The notes under the pieces were generated by a model. That model had not been told where the DNA came from, did not search any database, and was given only the letters and a program-made list of their open reading frames with translations. DNA of 64,000 nt, taken from NCBI GenBank assembly GCA_041746635.1, contig JBGTGQ010000044.1, positions 54,912 through 118,911 on the forward strand, written 5' to 3'. The position numbers and the translations under genes were made by a program. This DNA is from CAMASH01 sp041746635. Its GTDB lineage: Bacteria; Verrucomicrobiota; Verrucomicrobiia; Chthoniobacterales; Terrimicrobiaceae. Positions 25,912 through 33,355 of this stretch are shown here, in pieces (the stretch's first letter is position 1; each line of letters opens with the position of its first letter).

Positions 25912-27462
25912 ATGTCAGACAAAGTCACTATCTTCGATACAACGCTGCGCGACGGCGAACAATGCCCCGGCGCCAGCATGAACCTGCGGGAAAAAATGGA
26001 GGTCGCCCGGCAATTGGCCCGCGTGAATGTCGATGTTATCGAGGCTGGCTTTCCAGTCAGCAGTCCCGGCGATTTCGAGTCCGTCCAGACCATTGCCACG
26101 GAAATCCGCGGTCCCGTGATCTGCGGCCTCGCCCGCTGTGCGGAGAAGGACATCGATGCCGCCGCCGCCGCCATCAAACCGGCGGGCGAACGCGGGCGCA
26201 TCCATGTTTTTCTGGCCACCTCCGCGATCCATCGCGAGTTCAAATTGAAAAAAGCCACCGAGGAAATCATCCGCATGACCGTCGAGGGCGTGAAACGCGC
26301 CCGCTCGTTGGTCAAGGATGTCGAATTCTCGCCCGAGGACGGATCGCGCACCGAGCCGGAGTTTCTGGCCCGCGTCGTCCATGCCGCCATCGAGGCCGGG
26401 GCCACCACGGTGAATATTCCGGATACGGTCGGCTTCGCCGTGCCCGAACAATACGCCGCCCTGATTCATTATCTGCGCGCCAATGTGAAAAACATTGATG
26501 ATGCCGTCATCAGCGTCCACTGCCACGACGACCTGGGCCTGGCGGTGGCCAACTCCCTGGCGGCGGTTTGCGCCGGAGCCCGCCAGGTCGAGGGCACCTT
26601 CAACGGCATCGGCGAACGCGCTGGCAACTGCGCCTTGGAGGAAGTTGTGATGGCCCTCAAAACGCGAGGCGATTTTTATGGAGACCTGCACACGGACATC
26701 GTGACGCGGGAAATCCTGAAAACCTCCCGCATCATCAGCCGCATGAGCGGACTGCACATTGCCCGCAGCAAAGCCATCGTCGGCGAAAACGCCTTCGCCC
26801 ACAGCTCCGGCATCCACCAGGACGGCATCCTGAAAAAACGCGAGACCTATGAGATCATGGACCCGGTGGAAATAGGCTGGGGCGGCACGGAATTGCCCCT
26901 GACCAAACACAGCGGCAGCCATGCCATCAAGGTGCGCCTGGAGCACTTGGGCTACACCCTGAGCGCAGAAGAGTTCGCAGCCTTTTACCTGCGTTTCAAG
27001 GAAGTCGGCGACAAGAAAAAGGTGGTTTACGACGACGATCTGTCCGCCTTGGTCGAGGATTCGATGTATGTTGCCCAGGAAACCTACACCCTCGATTACC
27101 TTCACGTGACATGCGGCAGCGCCACTGTCCCGACTGCCACCGTCCGGCTGAAAAAGGGAGCGGAAACCCTGCAAGATTCCAGCCCCGGCAACGGCGCGGT
27201 GGACGCCGTGATGCAGGCCATTGACCGCATGGTTAATCGCAGCGGTAACCTGGCTCAATACAGCGTCGAGGCCGTCACCCACGGACGCGATTCACTGGGC
27301 GAGGTGACGCTGAAAGTGGATTTCGGCACCGGCGACCTCATCACCGGAAAAGGTGCCAGCACCGACGTGATCGAAGCCAGCGCCCGGGCTTATATCAATG
27401 CGGTCAACCGCGCCGAGATGCTCCACGGGCGCAGGCAGGCCATGGCGGCTGCGCCGATTTGA
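25912..27462 (+). CDS. leuA: 2-isopropylmalate synthase
   Basis: Condenses acetyl-CoA with 2-oxoisovalerate, the first committed step of leucine synthesis. The catalytic TIM barrel starts TIFDTTLRDGEQCPGASM; GSRTEPEFL, NIPDTVGF and the metal site SVHCHDDLGLAVANS follow, then the NGIGERAGNCALEEV signature. The linker carries HSSGIHQDGILK. The C-terminal ~120 residues (from about 390) form the LeuA allosteric domain, with TATVRLKKG and GDLITGKGASTDVIEASA, so Leu feedback inhibition is expected. The 516-residue length fits. The frame extends upstream, but ATG at 25912 (MSDKVTIFD) is the family start. Citramalate synthase is an alternative reading, less likely given the sequence and the Leu leader. 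Confidence 0.93.
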   Translation: MSDKVTIFDTTLRDGEQCPGASMNLREKMEVARQLARVNVDVIEAGFPVSSPGDFESVQTIATEIRGPVICGLARCAEKDIDAAAAAIKPAGERGRIHVFLATSAIHREFKLKKATEEIIRMTVEGVKRARSLVKDVEFSPEDGSRTEPEFLARVVHAAIEAGATTVNIPDTVGFAVPEQYAALIHYLRANVKNIDDAVISVHCHDDLGLAVANSLAAVCAGARQVEGTFNGIGERAGNCALEEVVMALKTRGDFYGDLHTDIVTREILKTSRIISRMSGLHIARSKAIVGENAFAHSSGIHQDGILKKRETYEIMDPVEIGWGGTELPLTKHSGSHAIKVRLEHLGYTLSAEEFAAFYLRFKEVGDKKKVVYDDDLSALVEDSMYVAQETYTLDYLHVTCGSATVPTATVRLKKGAETLQDSSPGNGAVDAVMQAIDRMVNRSGNLAQYSVEAVTHGRDSLGEVTLKVDFGTGDLITGKGASTDVIEASARAYINAVNRAEMLHGRRQAMAAAPI

Positions 27463-27625
27463 AGAAAAGCGACTCACGACCGTCAAACCAGAATCACTCG
27501 ATCTATTACCAGTCCAACCGCATCGCAGGTGAATGAACCACTCGTCCCATACGGCCGACCTAAGTTCCTTGAGCTGCGGAGCTGCGGCGGGTGTGATCGA
27601 TAGTGAGTGAGGCTCCCTCCGCCCA

Positions 27626-27649
27626 GGGAGCACAGGCATCTTGCCTGTG
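27626..27649. repeat. Dispersed palindromic repeat (copy 1)
   Basis: CACAGGCA (27631-27638) and TGCCTGTG (27642-27649) form an 8-bp hairpin with a 3-nt loop, preceded by GGGAG. The same core recurs at 29678-29710. It sits between the convergent leuA and rarA genes. In translation such sequences give the 'TGILPV' strings often seen in PVC-group annotations. Confidence 0.75.
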
Positions 27650-27665
27650 AACCTTACTGCGGCAG

Positions 27666-29009
27666 TTATGCGGGTTTTTTCTGCTCCGCTTCGAAAAGGG
27701 CGCGCCAGTGGTCGAGGCGTTCTTTCACGCGCTTTTCCAGGCCGTTTTCGGTGGGTTCGTAATAGGTGCGGCCCTCGGGCAGATAGGCTTGGGGCACGTA
27801 GCTGCCTTGGTAGTCGTGGCTGTATTTGTAGCCTTCGCCGTGGCCGAGGTGTTTGGCACCCTTGTAATGGCCATCGCGCAGATGCTGGGGCACGGCGAGA
27901 GTGCGGCCTTCACGAACTTCCGCGGCGGCCTTGCCGATGGCCACGGTGCAGCGATTACTTTTCGGCGCGGTTGCGATGTAAACCGTCGCATGCGCGAGGA
28001 TAAGCTGGGCCTCGGGGAGCCCGACAAATTCCGCGGCCTGCAGAGCGGAGGTGGCCACGACGAGCGCGTTGGAATCGGCCATGCCGACATCCTCGCTCGC
28101 GCTAATGACGAGTCGCCGCATGATGAAACGAAAGTCCTCGCCCGCGTGCAGCATCTTCGCCAGCCAGTACAAGGCGGCATCGGGGTCCGAGCCGCGCAGG
28201 CTTTTGATGTAGGCGCTGATGGTGTCGTAATGCGCATCGCCGTCGCCGTCATACACAACGGCTTTCCGTTGGATGCTTTCCTCCGCGACGGCGAGGGTGA
28301 GCAGGATGTGGCCGTCGGGTCCGGGGGGAGTCGTGCGGGCGGCGATCTCGAGGGCGTTGAGGCATTTGCGCGCATCGCCATCACTAACCGTGGCGAGGAG
28401 GCGCGCCGCCTTGTCCTCAAGAGACAGCCGAAGGCTGCCGAGACCGCGCTCCCCATCGTTCACGGCCCGCGTGATGAGATCGAGCAAATCTTCAACGCTG
28501 AGGGGCTCCAGTTGGAATATCTGGGACCGCGAAACCAGCGGGCTGTTCACATAGAAAAAGGGATTATGCGTCGTTGCTCCGATTAATCGCAACAGCCCGC
28601 TTTCCACATCCGGCAATAAGACGTCCTGCTGGGCTTTGTTAAAACGATGGATCTCATCAATGAATAGGATGGTTTTTTCCCCGCTGTTTTGCAGACGGGT
28701 GCCGGCCTGCGCGACCACACGGCGGATGTCAGCCACATTGCCTTCCACGCCGCTGAGACGTTCAAAGCGCGATTTGGTGGACCGGGCGATGATTTGAGCC
28801 AGGCTCGTCTTACCCACACCCGGCGGGCCATAAAGCAGGATGGAGGAAATCCGATCCGCTTCGATGGCCCTGCGCAGGAGTTTTCCCGGACCAAGGATAT
28901 GGCTTTGGCCGATGTATTCATCGAGCGAACGCGGCCGCATTCGGGTGGCCAGCGGGGCATCCGGGGATGAGGAAAGAGCCGGTTCCTCCGCGTTGAACAA
29001 ATCTTCCAT
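27666..29009 (-). CDS. rarA: Replication-associated recombination protein A
   Basis: A 447-residue AAA+ ATPase of the RarA/MgsA family (yeast Mgs1, human WRNIP1), which acts at stalled replication forks. Seen: ATRMRPRSLDEYIGQSHILG at the N-terminus, Walker A GPPGVGKTS, Walker B ILFIDEIHRFNKAQQD, sensor 1 GATTHNPFFYVN, arginine-finger segment SPLVSRSQIF, and the tetramerization domain with KSLRGSDPDAALYWLAKML and RRLVISASEDVG, ending with YKYSHDYQGSYVPQAYLPE. The open frame begins further upstream, but MEDLFN at 29009 gives the normal N-terminus. It is convergent with leuA and divergent from uspA. Confidence 0.95.
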   Translation of the reverse strand: MEDLFNAEEPALSSSPDAPLATRMRPRSLDEYIGQSHILGPGKLLRRAIEADRISSILLYGPPGVGKTSLAQIIARSTKSRFERLSGVEGNVADIRRVVAQAGTRLQNSGEKTILFIDEIHRFNKAQQDVLLPDVESGLLRLIGATTHNPFFYVNSPLVSRSQIFQLEPLSVEDLLDLITRAVNDGERGLGSLRLSLEDKAARLLATVSDGDARKCLNALEIAARTTPPGPDGHILLTLAVAEESIQRKAVVYDGDGDAHYDTISAYIKSLRGSDPDAALYWLAKMLHAGEDFRFIMRRLVISASEDVGMADSNALVVATSALQAAEFVGLPEAQLILAHATVYIATAPKSNRCTVAIGKAAAEVREGRTLAVPQHLRDGHYKGAKHLGHGEGYKYSHDYQGSYVPQAYLPEGRTYYEPTENGLEKRVKERLDHWRALFEAEQKKPA

Positions 29010-29116
29010 TGCCTTATTATCAACCGGGCTCCCTCTGCCGCGCAAGCCGCGTCCGGCCGCGAATTTTTCCGCAATCTTGACTGTGCCCGACACGGGCTAT
29101 CTGTTAAGCAGACGGA

Positions 29117-29575
29117 ATGAAAACGATTCTCGTCCCCCTCGATTTCAGCGACACCTCGAAACGATTGGTTGAAAAAGCCGCCGAACTGGCCCGCCCGTTG
29201 GATGCCCGAATGATCCTGCTGCATGTGGTCGAACCTGTGGCCAAGTATGTGCCAGTCGGAGCCACTATGGACGTCATCGCGGCCGTCGCTCCACTGCCGG
29301 AAGGCACGGACGGACTGGCCAGCCATGAGAAACATTTAAAATCCCTGGGCGACCCTTTGCGGACCTCGGGGCTTGACGTTGAGGAAACCGCGCTGGTCGG
29401 CCTGGCGGTGGACGACATCCTGGATCAAGCGGCCAAGCGCAAAGCCGATTACATCGTCCTGGGTTCGCATGGCCACGGAGCCCTCTATCACCTTTTCAGC
29501 GGCAGCGTGGTCACCGGCGTGCTCCAGCGCGCAACCTGTCCGGTTATCATCGTTCCGGCGAAAAAAGCCGGTTGA
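29117..29575 (+). CDS. Universal stress protein (UspA family)
   Basis: A 152-residue single-domain Usp. The N-terminal strand and helix TILVPLDFSDTSKRLVEKAA are typical, as is ILLHVVEP. The ATP-binding signature G-2x-G-9x-G-(S/T) is present in GSHGHGALYHLFSGSVVTGV, so this is an ATP-binding (MJ0577-like) Usp. The C-terminal strand CPVIIVPA ends the domain. These dimeric cytosolic proteins adjust metabolism under stress. It is divergent from rarA, with 107 bp between starts. A 15-bp perfect palindrome lies about 100 bp downstream. Confidence 0.93.
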   Translation: MKTILVPLDFSDTSKRLVEKAAELARPLDARMILLHVVEPVAKYVPVGATMDVIAAVAPLPEGTDGLASHEKHLKSLGDPLRTSGLDVEETALVGLAVDDILDQAAKRKADYIVLGSHGHGALYHLFSGSVVTGVLQRATCPVIIVPAKKAG

Positions 29576-29677
29576 GGCCGGGGCGGCTGCCGCACGTTCC
29601 TCCGGTTGAGACTTATCTAAGTGTGCGAGTACGATTCATGTGGGTGAGGCAAAAAGCGCCTGCGGAGGGAGGTCTTA

Positions 29678-29710
29678 CAGGGAGCACAGGCATCCTGCCT
29701 GTGCTCCCTG
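29678..29710. repeat. Dispersed palindromic repeat (copy 2), long hairpin
   Basis: A perfect inverted repeat with 15-bp arms (29678-29692 and 29696-29710) and a 3-nt loop; the inner part (ACAGGCA/TGCCTGT) matches the copy at 27631-27649. It stands between uspA and the small basic-protein gene, with no T-run, so it might act as an mRNA-stabilizing or pausing hairpin rather than as an intrinsic terminator. Confidence 0.8.
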
Positions 29711-29773
29711 TCGCTCGCCTAAACTCACCCGCTTTTAATCACACCCTAAGTTTGGCACCGGTAAGGAACGGTA

Positions 29774-29801
29774 TTGACTGCCTGATTAGATTAGCGATAT
29801 T
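29774..29801 (+). promoter_or_regulatory. Predicted sigma70-type promoter of the small basic-protein gene
   Basis: TTGACT (29774-29779), a 16-bp spacer, GATATT (29796-29801). Transcription would begin about 29808, only a couple of bases before the ATG at 29810, giving a leaderless or almost leaderless mRNA. No Shine-Dalgarno sequence is present, which agrees with this. Confidence 0.5.
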
Positions 29802-29809
29802 CGGCACCT

Positions 29810-30199
29810 ATGCATATTCCCACTCTCGCTCAACTAAAGCGTTCCATCAATATCTCGGAACAAATCGAAAGCCTCCAATCCGAGCTCTCGTCCCTCTTCA
29901 GCGGCATCGGTGATGCCATCGCACCCGCCGCTGCCGCACCCGCCAAAGGTGCGCCCAAAAAAGGCAAACGGAAAAAAGGCGGCATGTCCGCCGCCGGTCG
30001 CGCCCGCATCATCGCCGCGCAGAAAGCCCGCTGGGCCAAGGTCAAAGCGGACGCTGTTGTTGCGCCGGTCGCGGCCAAACCTGCCAAACCCGCCAAGAAA
30101 AAAGGCAAAATGTCCGCTGCGGGAAGAGCCAACATCATTGCCGCTCAAAAAGCCCGCTGGGCCAAGGTCAAGGCTGCAGGCAAAGGCAAAAGAAAGTAA
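29810..30199 (+). CDS. Small basic protein with two NUMOD3-like repeats, probably DNA-binding
   Basis: A 129-residue protein. An N-terminal helical region (LKRSINISEQIESLQSELSS) is followed by a Lys/Ala/Pro-rich tail containing two near-identical units, MSAAGRARIIAAQKARWAKV and MSAAGRANIIAAQKARWAKV, separated by an Ala/Pro/Lys linker. The units resemble the helix of NUMOD3-type modules (S-x-x-x-R-x-K-I-S-x-A-x-K-x-R) that bind DNA in homing endonucleases. No nuclease domain is present. Small proteins with this kind of unit are, to my knowledge, frequent in Verrucomicrobia. A nucleoid-associated or regulatory role is inferred. A near-consensus promoter precedes it and a strong terminator follows about 80 bp downstream. 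Confidence 0.75.
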   Translation: MHIPTLAQLKRSINISEQIESLQSELSSLFSGIGDAIAPAAAAPAKGAPKKGKRKKGGMSAAGRARIIAAQKARWAKVKADAVVAPVAAKPAKPAKKKGKMSAAGRANIIAAQKARWAKVKAAGKGKRK

Positions 30200-30276
30200 G
30201 CCCATAAACGATGAAGCGATCAGCGCGCCCGTTTTGCCATGACGGGCGGTTAGATCACCCGCTCCCCCTTCACAAG

Positions 30277-30315
30277 AGCACCAAGCCGTTCCCTGGCTTG
30301 GTGCTTTTTCTTTTG
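30277..30315 (+). terminator. Strong intrinsic terminator
   Basis: AGCACCAAGCC (30277-30287) pairs perfectly with GGCTTGGTGCT (30295-30305) across a 7-nt loop and is followed by TTTTCTTTT. It ends the transcript of the small basic-protein gene. Confidence 0.92.
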
Positions 30316-30416
30316 TGCAGCGACCACCTTCTCACGAGCCCGGCTGCGTAGCCACCGGCGCGAGCCGGTGAAGTCTGTGCCTCGCCAACTATTCATCACA
30401 CTCGCACTCCTCTACG

Positions 30417-30445
30417 TTGACACCACGAAACTTCGCTTGTATGGA
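30417..30445 (+). promoter_or_regulatory. Predicted sigma70-type promoter of korA
   Basis: TTGACA (30417-30422), a 17-bp spacer, TATGGA (30440-30445). The start point would be about 30452. An in-frame TTG at 30448 would then lie upstream of or at the transcript start, which favours GTG at 30460 as the korA start and implies a 5' UTR of under 10 nt. Confidence 0.65.
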
Positions 30446-30459
30446 TTTTGCCTTACCCC

Positions 30460-32277
30460 GTGAGCACCTCCCCTGTTGTAGTAGAACACGAAACGCCATC
30501 CCCTGAAGCCGGAGGGTCGCGCGCCGACCTGAGACCCGAACACATCCGCGACGCGGTCATTCGGCTGGCGGGAAATTCCCAGGATGGCATCCAGTCCGCC
30601 GGGGCCTTTTTGGCGCGGCTGGCCGGGCGCAGTTCGCAGGACGTGATGACCTACATGACGATCCCCTCGACCATTTCGGGAGGGGCATCGATTTTCCAAG
30701 TTCGCATCGGATCAGGCGAAGTTCTCTCGGCGGGCGATGAGGCGGATTTTCTCGTCGCGTTTTATCAGCACAGTTACAACGAACACATTCACTATCTGCG
30801 CGAGGGTGGGGTGTTGCTTTATGATTCGGACCACGTGCAGCCCGATCCGGAGGAGAAGCGGTTTGTGCATGTGGGCGTGCCCATCACGGGCCTGACCATT
30901 GAGGCGTTGGGTGGCACGGCCAAGGACAAGGGGAAAAACATTTTTGTCCTCGGATTGCTGGCCAAGATTTTCCATCTCGACGTCGAGAAACTAAAAAAGC
31001 TGATTGCAGAGCGCTTCGGGGGAAAATCCGAGGACGTGCTCAACACCGCGCTGATGGCCTTTCAGTCGGGCTTTGCCTATCCGGTCGGCAATGTGCTTTC
31101 ACGGCTGTATCATTTCGAGCCGGTGGACCCTTCCGCCCGCGCGCAGATCACAATGGATGGCAACCAAGCCCTGGCCTACGGGTTGATCGCTGCCGGGGTG
31201 CGTTATGGCGCGGGTTATCCGATCACGCCGTGGTCCTCGGTCATGGAAATCCTGCGCAGCGAACTGCCGAAATACGGCGGGCTTTTCGTGCAGGCCGAAG
31301 ACGAACTGGCCGCTGTCTCGCTGGCGCTGGGGATGTCTTATGCGGGACACCTGGCGATAACCGGCAGCGCGGGTCCGGGCATTTCCCTCAAAACCGAGGC
31401 CATCGGTTGGGCTTCGATGGCGGAGATTCCGCTGCTCGTGGTCAATGTGCAACGCGGCGGTCCGAGCACCGGATTGCCGACCAACGTGGAGCAGAGCGAT
31501 CTTTATCAAGCCATTTTCGGCGGACACGGCGACAGCCCGCGAGTCGTTCTGGCGGCACGGACGGTGGAGGATTGTTTCTACATCGCGCTGGAAGCGTCCC
31601 GTATCGCCCGCAAATACAGCACGCCGGTTTTTATCCTTAGCGACACCTCGCTGGCCACCCGCATTGAGGCTTTTGATGAGCCCGATTTGCAGGAATTGAT
31701 GCAGGATTGCCCGCCCGATATTTCTCCGCGCGATGTCGAGTTCAAACCCTACGTGCTCGACCATCTGACCCAACACGCCCCGCCCGGCAGCCCCATGCTC
31801 GGGGGCAAGTATCCGGTCGTCACCGGGCTAGAACACGACGAAATGGGTCATCCCACCGGCAGCCCCAAGTTACACGCGGCCATGACGGCCAAGCGCCGCC
31901 GCAAATTGCAGGAACTGGCGGCGGAGATCCCGGTTCCCGAAGTGCATGGTGATCCCGAGGGCGAAGTGCTGCTGGTCGGCTGGGGGTCCACCTACGGACC
32001 AATTTACGAAGCCGTCAACGTGGCCCGCAACCGCGGCGAAACGCTTTCCGCCATTCATCTCCGCCACATTCATCCGCTGCCGGAAGGACTGGAGAAAATT
32101 TTCAGCCGCTTCAAGCGCGTGATCGTGGTCGAGATGAACGACGAAGGCCCCTACGGCTACGGGCAGCTCGCCTCGATTCTCCGCGCCAGATATTGCGATC
32201 CCAAAATTCGTAGCCTGACCAAAACCGACGGACTCACCTTCAGGGTCCGGGAAATTCTTGAAGGAGCCTTGAAATGA
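30460..32277 (+). CDS. korA: 2-oxoacid:ferredoxin oxidoreductase, alpha subunit with fused gamma domain
   Basis: About 605 residues. The N-terminal ~190 residues are the gamma domain (VIRLAGNSQDGIQSAGAFLA then TYMTIPSTISGGASIFQVRI), fused to the alpha part with PP-domain features: MDGNQALAYGLIAAG, GYPITPWSSVMEIL, QAEDELAAVSLALGMSYAG, TGSAGPGISLKTEAIG, and VNVQRGGPSTGLPT. With KorB it oxidises a 2-oxoacid to acyl-CoA, reducing ferredoxin; the gamma-alpha plus separate TPP-binding beta arrangement is typical of 2-oxoglutarate-type enzymes, though other 2-oxoacids are possible. Start GTG at 30460 is chosen from the promoter position. It overlaps korB by 4 bp (ATGA), giving translational coupling. 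Confidence 0.9.
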   Translation: MSTSPVVVEHETPSPEAGGSRADLRPEHIRDAVIRLAGNSQDGIQSAGAFLARLAGRSSQDVMTYMTIPSTISGGASIFQVRIGSGEVLSAGDEADFLVAFYQHSYNEHIHYLREGGVLLYDSDHVQPDPEEKRFVHVGVPITGLTIEALGGTAKDKGKNIFVLGLLAKIFHLDVEKLKKLIAERFGGKSEDVLNTALMAFQSGFAYPVGNVLSRLYHFEPVDPSARAQITMDGNQALAYGLIAAGVRYGAGYPITPWSSVMEILRSELPKYGGLFVQAEDELAAVSLALGMSYAGHLAITGSAGPGISLKTEAIGWASMAEIPLLVVNVQRGGPSTGLPTNVEQSDLYQAIFGGHGDSPRVVLAARTVEDCFYIALEASRIARKYSTPVFILSDTSLATRIEAFDEPDLQELMQDCPPDISPRDVEFKPYVLDHLTQHAPPGSPMLGGKYPVVTGLEHDEMGHPTGSPKLHAAMTAKRRRKLQELAAEIPVPEVHGDPEGEVLLVGWGSTYGPIYEAVNVARNRGETLSAIHLRHIHPLPEGLEKIFSRFKRVIVVEMNDEGPYGYGQLASILRARYCDPKIRSLTKTDGLTFRVREILEGALK

Positions 32278-33206
32278 CCACTGCAATCGCCGTCCCCGAA
32301 GAACGCGAAAAACTCACCAAGAAAGCCCTCACGGCGGACCATCCGACCTGGTGTCCGGGCTGCGGGGATTTTGCGGTTTTGGCCGCCTACTATAAGATGC
32401 TGGAAAAACGCCAGCTTCCGCACGAAAACATCGTCACCCTCGCCGGCATCGGTTGTTCGTCGCGCTTCCCCTATTTCGTCAATTCTCATGGCGCCCATTT
32501 CATCCACGGCCGCGCCGTCCCGCTGGCTTCCGGCGTCAGCCTATCCCGGCCGGATCTTCACGTGTTTCTCTTCGGCGGCGACGGCGACGGATTTTCCATC
32601 GGCGGCAACCATCTCGAACACGGGGCCCGGAAAAACATCAATCTCACCTATGTCATCATGGACAATTTTGTCTATGGCCTGACCAAAAAGCAGACGTCGC
32701 CCACCTCGCCGATCGGTTTCAAATCCAAGACTGATCCGATCGGAGCGGTGGATCACCCGGTCAATCCGATGAAAAAACTCATCTCGGCCGGAGCCACTTT
32801 CGTGGCGCGCTCCCACGCCACCCAGGTCAACCACATGATCCAGATGATGGAGCGAGCCATGGATCATCAGGGCTTTTCCGTGGTGGAAATTCTCTCCGAA
32901 TGCGTGGAATTTTTCCCCGGGGCCTTCGACTCCAGCATTCCGCGCAAAGGAGGGACCTACACTCTCATTGATGAGAAGAAATGGGACAACACGCCGGAGG
33001 ACGAGGCACGTCATGACGTCACGGACGAGATCGCCGCCTACCGCCTGGCCAACCTGCCGTTTCCGGGTTTGTTCGGCGTCTTTTACGACATCGACCGCCC
33101 GACCAAGAACGCCTTGGAGAAAAAATGGATTTCCGAAACGCGCACCAAGCTGGGAAACCGCAGCGATCTTGAGATCTTGCAAAAGACCTTTGACCGCATG
33201 AAGTGA
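32274..33206 (+). CDS. korB: 2-oxoacid:ferredoxin oxidoreductase, beta subunit
   Basis: A 310-residue TPP-binding subunit. DHPTWCPGCGDFAVLAAYYK at the N-terminus supplies Cys ligands of the [4Fe-4S] cluster with GIGCSSRFPYF. The TPP/Mg motif is GGDGDGFSIGGNHLEHGARKN-like (GDGDG then N), followed by VIMDNFVYGLTKKQTSPTS. GFSVVEILSECVEFFP follows. It works with korA to make acyl-CoA, CO2 and reduced ferredoxin. The start overlaps the korA stop by 4 bp. Two inverted repeats follow the stop within 50 bp and may protect or end the transcript. Ferredoxin genes are not in the window. Confidence 0.93.
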   Translation: MTTAIAVPEEREKLTKKALTADHPTWCPGCGDFAVLAAYYKMLEKRQLPHENIVTLAGIGCSSRFPYFVNSHGAHFIHGRAVPLASGVSLSRPDLHVFLFGGDGDGFSIGGNHLEHGARKNINLTYVIMDNFVYGLTKKQTSPTSPIGFKSKTDPIGAVDHPVNPMKKLISAGATFVARSHATQVNHMIQMMERAMDHQGFSVVEILSECVEFFPGAFDSSIPRKGGTYTLIDEKKWDNTPEDEARHDVTDEIAAYRLANLPFPGLFGVFYDIDRPTKNALEKKWISETRTKLGNRSDLEILQKTFDRMK

Positions 33207-33210
33207 GGCA

Positions 33211-33253
33211 GGGGCGGGCGTCTCGCCCGTGAACGGCGGCCAGGATGGCCGCC
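33211..33253. repeat. Dispersed palindromic repeat after korB
   Basis: Two adjacent hairpins: CGGGCG/CGCCCG (33215-33220 with 33224-33229, loop TCT) and GGCGGCC/GGCCGCC (33235-33241 with 33247-33253, loop AGGAT). In the reverse frame they read as the 'GRDAR' string that recurs in PVC-group genomes. It may serve as a 3' end for the kor operon, but no T-run follows. Confidence 0.65.
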
Positions 33254-33315
33254 CTCCGCACAAGCTGCCACCAGTCCGCGCTTGCTTGCAACTTGCCTTT
33301 ATCTTCAACATTTTC

Positions 33316-33341
33316 TTTGCGCCTTCGCGCCTTCGCGTGAG
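33316..33341. repeat. Short dispersed repeat of the TTTGCGCCTTCGCG type
   Basis: A run of the unit GCGCCTTC in tandem (TTTGCG-CCTTCGCG-CCTTCGCG-TGAG) just before the spmAB start. This type of sequence is dispersed in many PVC and environmental genomes. Only one copy is in the window, so the repeat status rests on general knowledge. Confidence 0.45.
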
Positions 33342-33355
33342 ACAAATCCGGCCTC

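Noticed and set aside
29576..29809. Short plus-strand open frame containing the GILPV string as a gene
   Set aside because: The translated string comes from the palindromic repeat; no start signals or family.
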